Part shown: positions 47,201-60,800 of the stretch, piece after piece
Layout of the letters: each line of letters opens with the position of its first letter
Position numbering within the stretch: the stretch's first letter is position 1
Assembly (NCBI GenBank): GCA_949710005.1
Contig: OX453285.1
Span: forward strand, 7,774,632-7,838,631
Source of the DNA: Ricordea florida
Taxonomy: Eukaryota; Cnidaria; Anthozoa; Corallimorpharia; Ricordeidae
Length of the DNA stretch: 64,000 bases
Direction of reading: 5' to 3'
Program-made: the position numbers and the translations under genes
Notes under the pieces: generated by a model
The model's input: only the letters and a program-made list of their open reading frames with translations
Told to the model about the DNA's origin: nothing
The model's database searches: none

Positions 47201-48839
47201 CATGCCCTCATGAGTCCTCTTCCTTTGTTTCCAAGTACATTTCCTCCCAGTGCAGGTTATTACAACATTTTCTCTTAGTGTTGCTTCAAGGTCAATAAGC
47301 GAGGCACCAATGTGTCGGCAAGCACCATCAGCCTTGATCAAGAAATCAGGAATTAGGAAAAGTTTCAACAGAAATATTTTGATTAGCAAAGTCAAAGTTT
47401 TAAATATTAAATAAAATTACATTATTCTGAAAGCCATAGACTTCACATAATTCAGATGTACTCAACAATTTGGAAATGAAGTACAAAATCTCACAAAGCT
47501 GCAAATTATTATTTTGTATATTGCCAAATATTACCCTTCTGTCAAAAATCCATGAACTCACCCTCCTGTACAAGGACAATGCGCTGTGTAAACTGATCCA
47601 TCTGACTGAATTATTATCCATCCATCATAAGTTGGTTTCTGTCCAATTTGCGTTTTCTCTCGTTCCGTTGGCTTTACTCCAAATTTCACGTAGTGGTATC
47701 CACTAAACAAGTTCTTGTTGTTCATCAATTTTAAGACATGGCCATCCCAAAACAGGCGAAAGCCTTCGAACGACTTGTATGCCTTGAGAGACTCATGATC
47801 ATAGCCCTCCTTGTTGATTAAGTAAGCATACATGTCACCGGATGTGAAGTTCGGAAAATCAGAAAAGTCAGAAGTCCAGTCAGAGTGTAACGTGTTGGGA
47901 CAGGGGAGCGAACCTTGCGTAGTCTGCAACTTATTGACTATCACATCCTCCGGTTTCTCCCCATCGTCGATCGGTTCTAGTGAAAGATCGCGAGCTTTCT
48001 CCACCAATTCTACCAGTTCCTCTTTTCTCTTTTGCGAAACGGTTATTCCACGGCTCTGTAAATACGATTTCAACTCAGGAACTTTCCATTTTTGAACTTC
48101 ATTCTCTGCAGCTTCAGCCATATTAGAAAACCCAAATCCCCCGCATGAGCCTCGACATCGTGCACTCGCCCAAGGCCGTCCGGGAATACGAATAAGGACT
48201 ATTGTCAAAGGCCAAAAGAACGTATTTATCTTGCTTAAAACGTCCTCTTTACAGGGAATAAAATAGTTTTTTAATGATTCAGTTACTTGGTGACCATTTC
48301 TAGGAGTAGACTGCAAGCAGTTTCTCTTCTTTGTCGCTATTTCAGAGCGAGCAGAAATCGACTGAGCAGAGATGGTTTAACAGTAGGAGCTATCTTGTTC
48401 CTGTCGCATTTCCCTGTGTGGGGATCCTCTTTAATTTTCTTGTTTAGTCTTGATGAACGAAGGGAAAGATGGTTTTACATGCATCGCTAATTGGTCGGTC
48501 TAGCTGTCGGAAAACTGGATTAACTTGTTGAGCGTAGCCCTATGAAAACTAGATTTACTTGTTGAGCGTAGCCCTATGAAAACTGGATTTACTTGTTGTG
48601 CTTGGCCCTATCAAAACTAGGTTTATTTGCTGAGCTTGGCCCTATGAAAACAGGATTAACTTGTTGAGCTTGGCCCTATGAAAACTAGATTTACTTGTTG
48701 AGCCTGGCCCTATGAAAACTGGATTTACTTGTTGTGCTTGGCCCTATCAAAACTAGGTTTATTTGCTGAGCTTGGCCCTATGAAAACAGGATTAACTTGT
48801 TGAGCTTGGCCCTATGAAAACTAGATTTACTTGTTGAGC

Positions 48840-48873
<34 letters not shown>

Positions 48874-51800
48874 TGACATAGTTCCCAGTGTGGTGGTCTA
48901 TCTCTATATCTTGTTTCATCAGTCATTTCATGTATGGGTTGGGTGGGTGGGTGAGATCATGTATGGACTGATAGCGGCAGCCAGAGGCGCCTTTACATGC
49001 TGACGTCCGATCTCACCCAGTAGAAGTGTAAAGCGCCTTTGAACATATTCATATGAAAAAGTGCGCTCTATAAATTCATTATCATTATCATTATCATTAT
49101 GAAAACTAGATTTACTTGTTGAGCTTGGCCCTTTGAAAACTAGATTTACTTGTTGAGCTTGGCCCTATGAATACTGGATTTCATGTAACTTGTTGGGCTT
49201 GCGCTCCTTGTTACTAGGATTTTTCTGTGCTCGCAGTAATCACGCCACCACACTTCAGCACAAACGTTGCAAAGCCTCAAACGATTCCTAGTCTTGGTCA
49301 GAGTTGCTCTAGGAAAACTGGATTTACTTACAAAAACCCGATGTTATTATAAGTATTTTCTTTCTTCATTTTTAGATCTTGTTCCCAAAGAGATTGTGGA
49401 TAAGTGGCTTAAATACCTACGTAATGAATTTCCTACAGTAGCGTTTAAAGCATCCACGCAAAGTCAAAAACAGACTCTGGTAAGTCCTCTACTTTGGTAT
49501 GTCCTCCACTCTGTCTTATCGGAGCGCGTGTATTGGTTGGTTGATTCTTGGTCATGTGCCGCCGATCAAATTTTAAATGTATCTCGACAGGGATACAATT
49601 GCCCAGTTGTTGCCCGCGCCGCAATTGTGCCGTCTTTGTTTGCTTGTTTTTGCTATATTTTGTTTCAGGGAAAGTCTAAATATATAACAAAGCACTTAAC
49701 GTATGGTCCCGCGGGAAACTAGTTAGTTTTGTTTTCCCTCGAGTTCTGATGTTTCCCTCGACTTCGTCTCGGGAAACATCAGGACTTTCGGGAAAACAAA
49801 ACTAACTGTTTCTCTAGGGACCATACATTAAGTATACATTAATATCAGTCCCTTCTTTCAAAGTACACGTACCGTTTTTTGTCAGGCAAGCCCGCTATTA
49901 TATTCAAGAGAGCTGTTTTCTTTTCGCAGCATCAAAGTAAAGTTTCCGCGTCGTTGGCACCAGGGAACCTACTTTCGTCCAATGCATGTTTAGGAGCAGA
50001 AACGTTACTAAAACTCCTTGGAAATTACTGTCGCAACAAGGACATCAAAACAGCGATTACAGTTGGAATAGTTGGTACGTTTATGGGAGTAAATACAGTC
50101 AAATCTGCTTATAACGATCAGGATCAATGGACGTAAGTGGGCAACTGTGCACCTACCCCTCCCCTAACCCAACAAGTTATAATAAGTTAAAAAGTTAGCG
50201 TTAATGTTGGGTTAGGGGAGGGGTAGGTGCACACTTGCCTTGATACCTCGATTGATCCAACGATCACCCAGGTGGGCCGGTGATATATACAGTGCGACGG
50301 CTAATTACAAGCTTCCTTTAAACATCACTGGAAGTTAATGAATAAAGTTTTATGCGAAAATACTCACTCTACATGGGTGGATCTAGGATTTTTGTCAGGA
50401 GGGGGTGCGCCTGTAGCATGATATTTGTGACTTGTAGGAGAGGAAAGACCTACTACGTCATGAATATCATTGGCCAATTGTAGGCGCTGTTATATACCAT
50501 GGTATTTCATCACAGCCTATGCGCTGGAATAAAACCTGTCTTGCTATTGGCCATATCGTTCTATGACGTGTCAGGGTCACAGCCATCACGCTATCAGCTA
50601 TTATCGGTGAATATTCACCTCGACTTGATTCACCTCGACGGCTGATTGGCTCCTTCACTCACTCAATCACTCGTGTTTCCTCTGACATATTGGCTCCTGC
50701 ATTATTTCATAGCGGAGCTCCACAGCGGCTCGAAGAGCCGCAGAGCGGAGCCCCATAACTACCGTGCGAGGATAGAAATTGAGAAAACCATGCGTTTGAG
50801 TTTTCATGGTCATCGTGGCTAGCGGCATGGCTCGCGGGCGCGTGCGCCTAGCGACGACGACGACGACGACGTTGCCCCAACATGGCGGCCATAGTCACCC
50901 GGGATATTTAGAAGGTCTTAAACCGAAACGAGGCTTTGTTTTTCGCGCGCTTTTCGCGGCTTGCCGTGGCTACACAACCTACAGCCAGCAGTCTACAGCA
51001 ATCTACAATGTTTTGCTGAAGAAACGAATTATTCATAGCGGTTTTGGAGGAAAAATTTTCTTCCTACAAGTTTTCAAGCGTTTTTGGAGGGACATAAGCA
51101 TAAAGCTGAGTGTCTATTTTTCATTTGTTAAAGAACTGCCTAGCTGCTTTTGGTGTTGCTTTAAGAGTATTATAATTTTGCTGACCAGGTAATGGTTGAG
51201 TCGCGAGCCAGATGTTTTTTTTACGATTTATTTCAGCTATCGAATCTTCTTTAAGTAGTTGCGTACACCAGGCGTATTTAATAACTTTAGTGACAGCATT
51301 TTCAATGTGTGAGGGTCTGTGTGAGGAGCTCCGCTTTTAGGCTTGCCTAAATCTATTAATTAAAACTTGGTTCATGTACCAACAACTACAAATAATTTGT
51401 TTGATAAGCTCTACCAGCTGAGCTATAAGCCAGTTGACGGCTGGCGATGGGAGTGGTCGAATAGGTAAGAACTGATCTGCCCGCATTCTGTGATATATTA
51501 CAACGATTCTGTAAACTAATCCTTACCCACATTAAGTATAAATACCCAGGTGATTATACAAATCGCGCGCTCTGATTGGTATGCTATCTCGGATTATCAG
51601 CCGATATCACCTCGACGAACAAAATGGCTACCAGTCGTTCGCGTGCTTTTGATGAAATAAAATTTTTTCGTGTTGTACAATGCTTTTTCTTTTCTTTTTT
51701 TGAAATAATCACCTGTGTATTTATATTAAAACAATTTTTCGCCTCAGGCTCAGTGATTATCTGAATATTCACCGATAATCACTTCGTCTTCAGCGAATAA

Positions 51801-54800
51801 TTGTTAAATATTGGCCCACTCCCATTGTCCATAAGCTAGTAGAGCATCTGACGCCTCAGTAACGTTAAGGTTAAGGCTTTATGTCTCGTTAGATTTTGTT
51901 TTGCTTTTCAACTGGGTAGAAGTTTACACTAAAACCTTAAATATCCTCAGTTTTGTAGCACCGTGGTGGAACATTTTCTTCTATTTGTTCCTCCACTTTG
52001 GGAAATAAATATTTTGTAAATTGGTCGTAAATGTAACTTGTCTCCGAGAGAAATTCACTTTTTGGATGTTTCTTTATTGCAGGATTTCCTAACGTTGGAA
52101 AAAGCAGGTGCGGCTTACGCCGATAAATGCGTTGTTTTCAAGTCAATCAGTAGCTTTTCACACACTAAAGAATGGCCACTGTACATGGTTTGACCTTCAG
52201 ACGAAAAAGTTAGAACTGCGCTGTATAATAAAACAAACCGTACCACAGCACAGTAATGTTCAGTAGCTTTTTAAAGAATGTTCACACTACATGGTTTGAT
52301 CCACAGATGAAAAAAATAGAACTACACTTCGTGATAAAACAAACAGTATCACAGTATTGTACTGTTCAGTAGCTTTCTATAGAATAGTCAATCTGACTGG
52401 TGCTGTATAAAATAAAACTACTGTAAACGCAGGTTTTATTTCTCCTCTACGCTGGTCTCTGATAAGCCTCACGTCGTAAGAGTATCAGGTGATGTATTTT
52501 ATCCAGTATGTTGTACGAAAATTATTGGGTGGGGATTTATCTTTCTAATACTCTCAAACAAACACTAGTCAACAGCCCATAGGTAGAGAAATTTGTATTG
52601 GCTACATACTTTAAACACTCTGATATTTTGATTCTCTTTGTAGTATCATAAACAGTTTAAAGAGGTGCAGAGCCTGTACAGTTGGCGCCACGCCCGGGGT
52701 TACAAAGTGAGTAACAGTGTGTTCTATCAGTCCTGCATGGTTCGATGTATAGATAATATTTAGAACCATGCCTCATTAAGTAAAACAAACTGTACCACAG
52801 TACAGTACTGTTCAGTAGCTTTCCAAAGAATGGTCACACTGCATGGTTTGATCCACAGATGAAAGGTTAGAACCACACTGTATAGTAAAGCAAACAGTAC
52901 CACAGTACAGCACTGTTCAGTAGCTTTACAAAGAATGGTCACACTGCATGGTTTGATCCACAGATGAAAAAGATAGAACCACACTGTATAGAAAAACAAA
53001 CAGTACCACAGTACAGTACTGTTCAGTAGCTTTACAAAGAATGGTCACACTGCATGGTTTGATCCACAGATGAAAGATTAGAATCACACTGTATAGTAAA
53101 ACAAACAGTACCACAGTACAGTACTGTTCAGTAGCTTTACAAAGAATGATCACTCTGCATGGTTTGAGTCACAGTTGAAAAAGATAGAACCACACTGTAT
53201 AGTAAAACAAACAGTATCACAGTATAGTATTGTCCTCTGGCGTCCCCCAAAAAATGGCTACACTTTTTGTTTTCCAGGAGTATGCAAGAAATTCAACTGG
53301 ACAAACATGTTAAGCTTCTTGACAGTCCGGGTATTGTTATGGATAGTGGAGATTCAGACGCCGCTGTTATACTCAGAAACTGCGTCAAGGTACAGCAACA
53401 CAAGCAGTAATAGTAATAGTAAATGAAAAATACCTCTTACTAACCGAGGTCGAGGTCCGTACTGTAAGTTACGAACCTAGTTAGTCCGCTCGAATTTATG
53501 GTCCAAGCGCGAAGAAACTACCATATTTGGAAAATCCAAATAAACGAGATAAACCAATCACATTGGCTTCAATAGCATGGCATACTAACCTACTTACTGG
53601 GAAATACGCCTTTCTGTCTGGTTTCTGCTCAAAAACATGGCGAACTCCTTTATTCAACCTTTATTCAAAAATTTATAGTCCTGCAAAGGGGTTACCATCG
53701 CGCAAGACGCCAACTCGTCTCTCAAAATCCGCTTACTGACCGAGCGCGAGGGCTGCACTTGGGAATATTGGCCAGTTGTCGTGACTAAAACGACCGAGGG
53801 TCAATATTTCCCAGTACAGCCCGAGCAAGCTGGGGTTAACCGATGTTTAGACACTCCTGTCTGGCTTCTGCTCAAAATATGGCGGACTTGCAGTGTTGCA
53901 TCCAGGTTTTACTGGGTAGGGGTCCTATGGACCCCTTGGACAAATATTTGGGGGTCCAGACCAGAATCTTGGGGGTCCTATCATAAATATTGATTTCAAT
54001 CACCTCTTAATTTGATGATGAAGACGAGTGAAAAATCGCATTGTCGGTGTCCGCCATTTTGAAACCTGCGATTACTGGGCCGAGTAAATATTTCTTCGTT
54101 CACCTCTGCGTAACGCTACGGGTCTCTCAAACTAAAAAGCTTTTGTTATGAGAAGTCAGAACTCAAAAAGCGCGGTGGCAATTGTCACTTGTCTCTGTCG
54201 CAAATTCGTGTTGTTTACGGTGCGCTACGGAACATATTTATAAAGATCAGACTGGGGCAAGCAATTTCCCAGTGCGGTACATATACTTGGGAAATATTGA
54301 ATCTGGACAAGCTATGAATGCGTATTGCACGTTTGAAGTCATCAGAGGGCTCATCTCCGGTTTTTATTCTTGTTGACATCTCGACTTTACTGTTTTCCTC
54401 TTGATTTTTTTTTGGTGTTTAGGTTGAGAACATCAGTGATCCATCACCGGCTGTGGAGGCCATTTTAAGGAGATGTAACAAACGGCAGGTGGGTTACAGT
54501 AAACAGAATGTCAATCACTGCAATTTACTTAACCTTCATACGTACGCTACATCTCTTCAATTATTGTTAAGTGAATATCTCTTACTAACCGAGTTCGAGG
54601 TCCGTACTGTAAGTTACGGACCGAGTTTATCCGCTCGGATTTCTGGCCGAACCGCGAAGCGCGCGGATCATAAATCCAAGCGGAAAAAACGAGGATCCGT
54701 AACTTAAAGTACGGACCGAGAAAACGAGGTTCGTGAAAAATTTATGATATGTAATGACAATAATTGATCATCGCAGTTATGTACACAACTTAAGCAGCCG

Positions 54801-57800
54801 TGAAATTAAAGCCTGAAAAAATATTCAGGCCTGAACGGGATTCGAACCCATGACCTCTGCGATACCGGAGCAGTGCTCTACCAACTGAGCTATCAAGCCA
54901 ACTGGGAGCTGATCATATTGTGAGTTCGTAATATACCCGTAAATGGAGAAGAATGAAGATATCTCAAAACAAACTTTTGAATTTAGTGGGCCGTACAGTG
55001 AAGTACCGCCCGCTAAACTGACCAATCACAGCGCGCGTACTGAGAGATATAATAATTTAGTTTAACCAGTCTACAAAAGTCTTGTTTTATGTGTTGCTGT
55101 TAAGCAGATTTACCATCTTAAAAGCAAAAAGGTTTGCTACGAAACAAGGTCACCTCCAGCCTCAGTTTTTTTTAAAGGCGAAGGGCCTGTTTCTCGAAAG
55201 ACCCCGTAGTTTTACCGGCCCAATGCTCCAGTTTTAGGTCGGAGTCTTCCGAATGTTTTTGCAGTTCTTAGCGAACAAATAATCCTTACTTGCTAGTTAA
55301 CCGAGAATTGCCGCGTCAACTTGAAAACTTACAAAACGGCAGTTCCCTTTGTAAACATTGCGATCATAAAATTATTTTCTGGGCCCAGTAAGTTACTGAG
55401 CCTTTAAAGAAATGGGCCCCAGTATCCCAAGAACAGAATTCTAGAATAGCTTATATACGGTCTCGTAGTGCATATTTACTCTCAAAATCCGCGTACTGAC
55501 CGAGCGTGAGGGCCGCACTGGGGAATATTGCCCAGTGGTCGTGACATTACGGACCGAGCGCAACGAGGTCCCGCACAAAGACGACCGACGGCCGATATTC
55601 CTCAGTGCGGCCCGAGCAAGCTGGGGTTAACCGATGTTTAGACACTCCTGCCTGGTGTCTTCCTTACCCGTGAGCTGCATTCAGACGGGCCATGCATGCT
55701 TATTCTTCTGTTAAAACACACTTCGTATGGAAACGGTCCGCATGATAAAATCCCGACCGAAGAAGAACTGATCAGAACGTTCGGCATATTATAAATATAT
55801 TTTATATATCTTACTGACCAAGCGTGAGCGCCGCACTGGGAGAATATCGGCTATAGGTCTTGGCAGTTCGGTCCGAGCGCAGCGAACAAAAAAAGTCTAG
55901 GGCCGAAATTCTCCCTTACTGTCTCGAGCAAGTCAAGTTAATAAATATATGGTATTTACCGAGGTCTTGAGTACTCAAGACCAAGAGCACAGTTTTTTTC
56001 CTATACGGACCGACCTTGCTCGGTAAATAATTTATTAGTCGGGCAACCGACTATAGGTTTACACTCGAGTTTCATCGCAAATCGCAGTCACGTGCAAAGG
56101 GGAATACCGCAGACACGTAATACGGGCGCAACCTTCTTTCTACGATGTCGAAGTGGATGGCGAATATGTCGAAACCAAATGGTGTCATCTTTTCTACGCT
56201 CAAACATACAGACCCACACCGTTCGCGGTAGACCCAATCTAAAAGATGGCGAGTGTAATGAGCGCATATTTCGAAACGGGTCGTTCCGCAAACTGAAAAT
56301 AGCAAAAGAATCAAATGATTTAGCGAATGTCTCACTAGAATCAAAGCAGAAATCAAACGAGTTACCAGTGAACAGAAAATGTGGACAGAGTAACAGAAGA
56401 GCATTTGCTGAGAAAGACAAGGTGCCTCGCGATGAAACTCGAGGAAACGACAACAAAGATGTGACGTTGGAAACCAGGACCTTGGTACCCTTAGCATTTC
56501 TTTATAAGTGGTCAACACTCATAACAGCACGTCTACCTGTTGCCCGACTTACGATCTTAGATCGTCTTGTTTTTTTTAATGTCTTCCTGTTAAAGTAAGA
56601 AAAGATTTAGGAAATTGCTACAGTGGGGAAAAAATCCGGCCCGTGGGCCGTATCGTAAAAAGCTGGACCGGTCAGAGGATTCTGGCCCGCTCAGATGCTT
56701 GAGAAAAAAATGAAGAGATTTATGACACGACTGGAAACTGCATTTAGACTTTGCGTACTAAAAGAAAAGTGACAACCTGAAAACTCGGCGAAAATATTTG
56801 TATTTCAAGACTGAAGCAGGGTGTAGTTGTGGTAGCTATCCATTCATGAATTTTGCCTTGATTTTTGCCAAGAAAATGTATTTCGTACTATCCGCCAGTT
56901 TGATTTGGAAGACGAAATACCGACTTTGAATTGTACGGGATTATTCGGGACATTACCCGGTCCGATACTGTAAAAGTATTGGCTCTCGGGGGACCGAAAT
57001 GAAGAAATGTGATTGGCTGAGTTTTATTATTGGCCCTCGAACTGCTTTAGTCGCATAAGAACACGTCTTATTATTTTAGTAATACCGTATCTAACACGCT
57101 TTTGAACTTATCTAGGTCATGGAAAAGTATTTAGTTCCTGATTACAATGATGTCCATGAATTTCTCGCACACCTCGGAAAAAGGCTCGGGAAACTGAAGA
57201 AAGGTAGGCTTGACAGAACTGAATGCGTAAGCGACCACCTCACTATTCAAAAAGTAGGCAAGTATTGCGTGCATGTGGCTACTGCATTTATTCAGTTCAT
57301 TCGGACCTTTTTGCCATACCTATCGCCTTTCCTCGATTCCATTACTTATACATATTCTCTTCTGAGTCCGGGAATTTTTAATTTTTTGCGTTCTGAATGG
57401 CAACCCTGAAAATAGTCTAGTAGCTGTAATATTAAAAAGTCACTTTATTTTTGATTGCTAAAGAATAGTTTTGCAAGTTTATTGCCAACTCATCGATAGA
57501 GATTGAAAACTGACTTGTTGAAAGTTTGAGTTACGCGTATCAGACTCTTTGAGAGGTCGCTTACGAGAACTTAAAAACAAAGCAAAAGACCAGTTGGTAA
57601 TTTTCAATAGTGGTCGCGGTCGCTTACGAGTGTGAGCGCAAGGTGATCTACAGGTGTAGTATACAAGATTGGGCATTCTTTAACTGGCGATGTTCTGGTC
57701 CGACAAGCGAACCTTTCTCGGAGCCTAAGATGCTGTAAGCTATAAGAAGCTTGTAAGTGTAGCGAGTTATGGTTTGAAAATAACTCCCAAGTTCTTTGTA

Positions 57801-60800
57801 ACATTAAAAAAAAGAAATGATTTATGAAATAAGCGTTACCCCTTTTGCCAATTTCGCTCGAAACGTCAGCACCCGTTATAACTTACGGTGGTACAAGTAA
57901 CACTTAGTCTTACTGATCCCTTGGGATACGGGAAAATTTTGTTTCCCGAGTCGAAGTCACGTGCAACCGCGGTCAGCATTTCACGAGTAACAGTGAACTG
58001 TTTTCCGTTTGGCGTCATTGTTTTCACAATCTTGCCCGCTCATGGCATTTGGCGGTAAACAGTTTTGTTGTTAAATGTCGTGTGATCATAAACAAGCCAA
58101 TGCATGGCGCGCTAAAGCGGGAAAAACGCCAGCTTTATAAAAACTTCCTTTATTATTCATTACTGGGTTGTCATGGCAATCCAGTATTAAAATGGGGTTG
58201 CTATATGTTTTTTTTCTCCGTGAGAAATTGCAATTCTTGCGCAATATTGCCCATACAAGGGTTAGTAAAGACGCCGCCGCTGTCTGATTGGCTCGGCATA
58301 AACATCGCCATAACAACCTGATTGAAGTAAGCACGATGGTGAAGAGAACGTGAAAAGTTTCATGTGGACTCCATTCGCCTAAGTGTTTTTCTTGTGCAGA
58401 GCTGCTCTCTTTTCGAGCTGTTAACTCGATTTATCCACTAAATGACTTTATTAGTGTCTATGTTTGCTATTCCTGGATGTGTTTACGTGCTGGAGAGTGT
58501 TTTCTTCTTTAAACGTTGAGGTCTGTGGTGTTAGCGATTCCCTCGGTGAAAGGATTCGCATCTTTTTTGTTGGAAATGTAGAGCTTATTTTTAAGAATTG
58601 GTTCACGCTTAGCAGACCACGTCCATCGAGTTCATGAGTCGATCCACGCGTGAAGTTTGAAAAGCAAGAGTGTGGCTCGCTGTGACATGTATTATTTTGA
58701 ATCCGAGATAACAAGCTGGTTACGCACGTCAAAATACGATACTTCGTCTTAACTTGACTTCTAAAAGCGATCAAATCGAAAACATCGGGGGAAGCATTCT
58801 CATTAAGTGTTCATTTATATTTATAGCGTTGGATCCTCTATACTGTACAAAAACTGCAACACCCGATATATAATCAACTATGGCAAAAGCAGTCCGGTGG
58901 TATGCAGCTTCATTGAATTTCAAAATCATTATTTGCGACAACACCGAAACCGGCACATACCCACCAGTTTAAGGAACTTATCTATTTCTGGTGAACTTCA
59001 CGCTTTCAAATAAAATGTTGAACCTCCAAAACGGGTCAGAGGAAGAGAAGATGCCAAGCATTCACGGCTGGGTTTTTGCTGTCGTGTCACGTTTCACTTT
59101 CCCCATAAAATAAAACACGTTCGTCAATGTTTACCACAAATTTGTCAATTCTACGACGGCGTCTTCATTCTAGTTATCGGTTTCCAGATAAAGCCTCGGG
59201 AATGACGGACTACCTTTCATGAACGTTGAAAAATGAGATATAAATTTTACAGCTTCACTCAGTAGAGTGTACGAGCGAAAGATCTATAACATATAAAACA
59301 TAAGCTATACCCTTGGTAACCAGGTAATTCTGGATGGTCTAATGAATAGCATTCCGCAGATGGCCCGAATTCAATCCCCAGTGAGAGTATTCTTGACTTT
59401 CCTTTTTTGTTCTTTTTTGTTCTTTTTCAAAGATACCCTTGTCTATATAGACATGGAACACGAGATGGCAGAGCCCTACAGGCCTTTCTTGATTAAATTA
59501 TGATGACGTCAAGTGTCCAAAAATCCATTCTATTATCCTACAATTGACATCAATTGACGCCAATTGTATAAGATAGATTTTTGGACACTTGACTTTACGG
59601 AACTTGTATATCTGAGAGAGCATGAAAATGGCATTTTATTTTAGAACTCAATAAAGTACATTTTGTCTTTTAAAGCTCTGGAAATATTTCGAATGCATGA
59701 TAAAACAATTATTGTATTCTCGTAGAAATATTCGTAGTATTATTATTCGTAGTCATTGTTATCACCCTCCTCTGCATAATTCTTCGTATCATACTCAGCC
59801 TCATCCAATAACTGTTAAACTGTCAACTTGTTGTGGTTTTTGATTTCCCACCAGCGCAGCTCCCTTGTCTTTGTAACGGTATTTCGATTCTCGAGCAACA
59901 CGCGCTCGTCGAACTGATATACACTGTGCGAATGAGAGACTGTGAGAATGTATTTTGCACGTTCAGTTTCATTGTTTCGTTCATCAACGCTATTGTTTGT
60001 TGCCGTTGTAGTCGACGTCGTCGTCGTGGTTTGCTTAAGTTCCCTTTTCAGATCTACAACGGCGACGTTCATGAAAACGTCATTGAAAATTGCCAGTTTA
60101 CGTTTTGCAGAGTTTTAGTGATTATTCCAGTTTGTTCAACTTCTACAATTTATCTGAATTATCCAGGAACTGAATTTTAGGAGGAACGCTGTTCAAGCTA
60201 TGAAAGAAAATCAAAGTTCTCCGTCGTGTGTTCGCGTTTTCCTTAAAACTTGGTCATATGACTTTGTAGATTGCCAGTGAACGGCAAAGGAAGGTACCAA
60301 AGTTCAAAATGCACGTGGAGAAAAAAAAAACACACACACACACGCACGCACGCACACGCACGCACGCACACATACACACACGCACGCACACGCACACACA
60401 CACACTTTAATAGCTGACGCAATTACTGGTAACCCAGTAGTTTACACTGTGGGCTATAAACATAAACTCTTTGCTAAGAATCCCAACTGGCGGAAGACAG
60501 ACCAGTTGGCTATTTACAAGCGTGGCCGATGATATGAAGGATATGAAACTCAGGATTACCGTATTACATATCCAGGTAGTGGTCAGGACGGGAATCAAAC
60601 CCTGGACCTTGACCAGATTACAAGTCCGGCGCCCTAACCACTCGGCCACGCTGCCTCCCTATAAAGAGAGAGCCATTGTTTTGTGCATTAAAGACTATTG
60701 TGTGGTGGCGTTCTCGCTGATGTTCTCGTCGTAGGTCTTCAAGTCCGTACAGTTAAACTTGAAACTCATTTAATGAAACTGTAATATATATACAAACAGT

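Larger units (their letters stand above)
44002..48204. mobile_element. ISL2EU-type DNA transposon (THAP-DDE transposase plus YqaJ nuclease)
   Basis: A 4.2-kb element in intron 8 of the GNL3L-like gene. Terminal inverted repeats begin CAATAGGCCTTATTCGTATT (left) and the inverse of CAATAGTCCTTATTCGTATT (right), and include an inner shared block GAGGCTCATGCGGGGGA. Between them lie two convergent genes: a THAP/HTH/DDE_Tnp_4 transposase on plus and a SAP-SWIM-YqaJ protein on minus. This pairing is the known signature of ISL2EU (also called IS4EU) elements of eukaryotes. I could not assign a target duplication. All catalytic residues are present, but both genes carry frame problems, so this copy is probably inactive. 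Confidence 0.88.
54575..55050. repeat. dispersed CCGAG/CGGACC foldback repeat, copy 2, split by a SINE
   Basis: The left part (to about 54750) and right part (from about 54958) together match 38326-38596. The tRNA-derived SINE sits in the gap. Confidence 0.75.

Noticed and set aside
49886-49929. Earlier acceptor (TTTTGTCAG) for GNL3L-like exon E10
   Set aside because: It would give phase 2 against the phase-0 donor of E9. The acceptor at 49929 restores the frame and family alignment.
54828-54899. A functional tRNA-Thr(GGT) gene
   Set aside because: The cloverleaf is good, but U33 is absent, the anticodon stem has a mismatch, and partial copies elsewhere share the sequence. SINE head is the better call.
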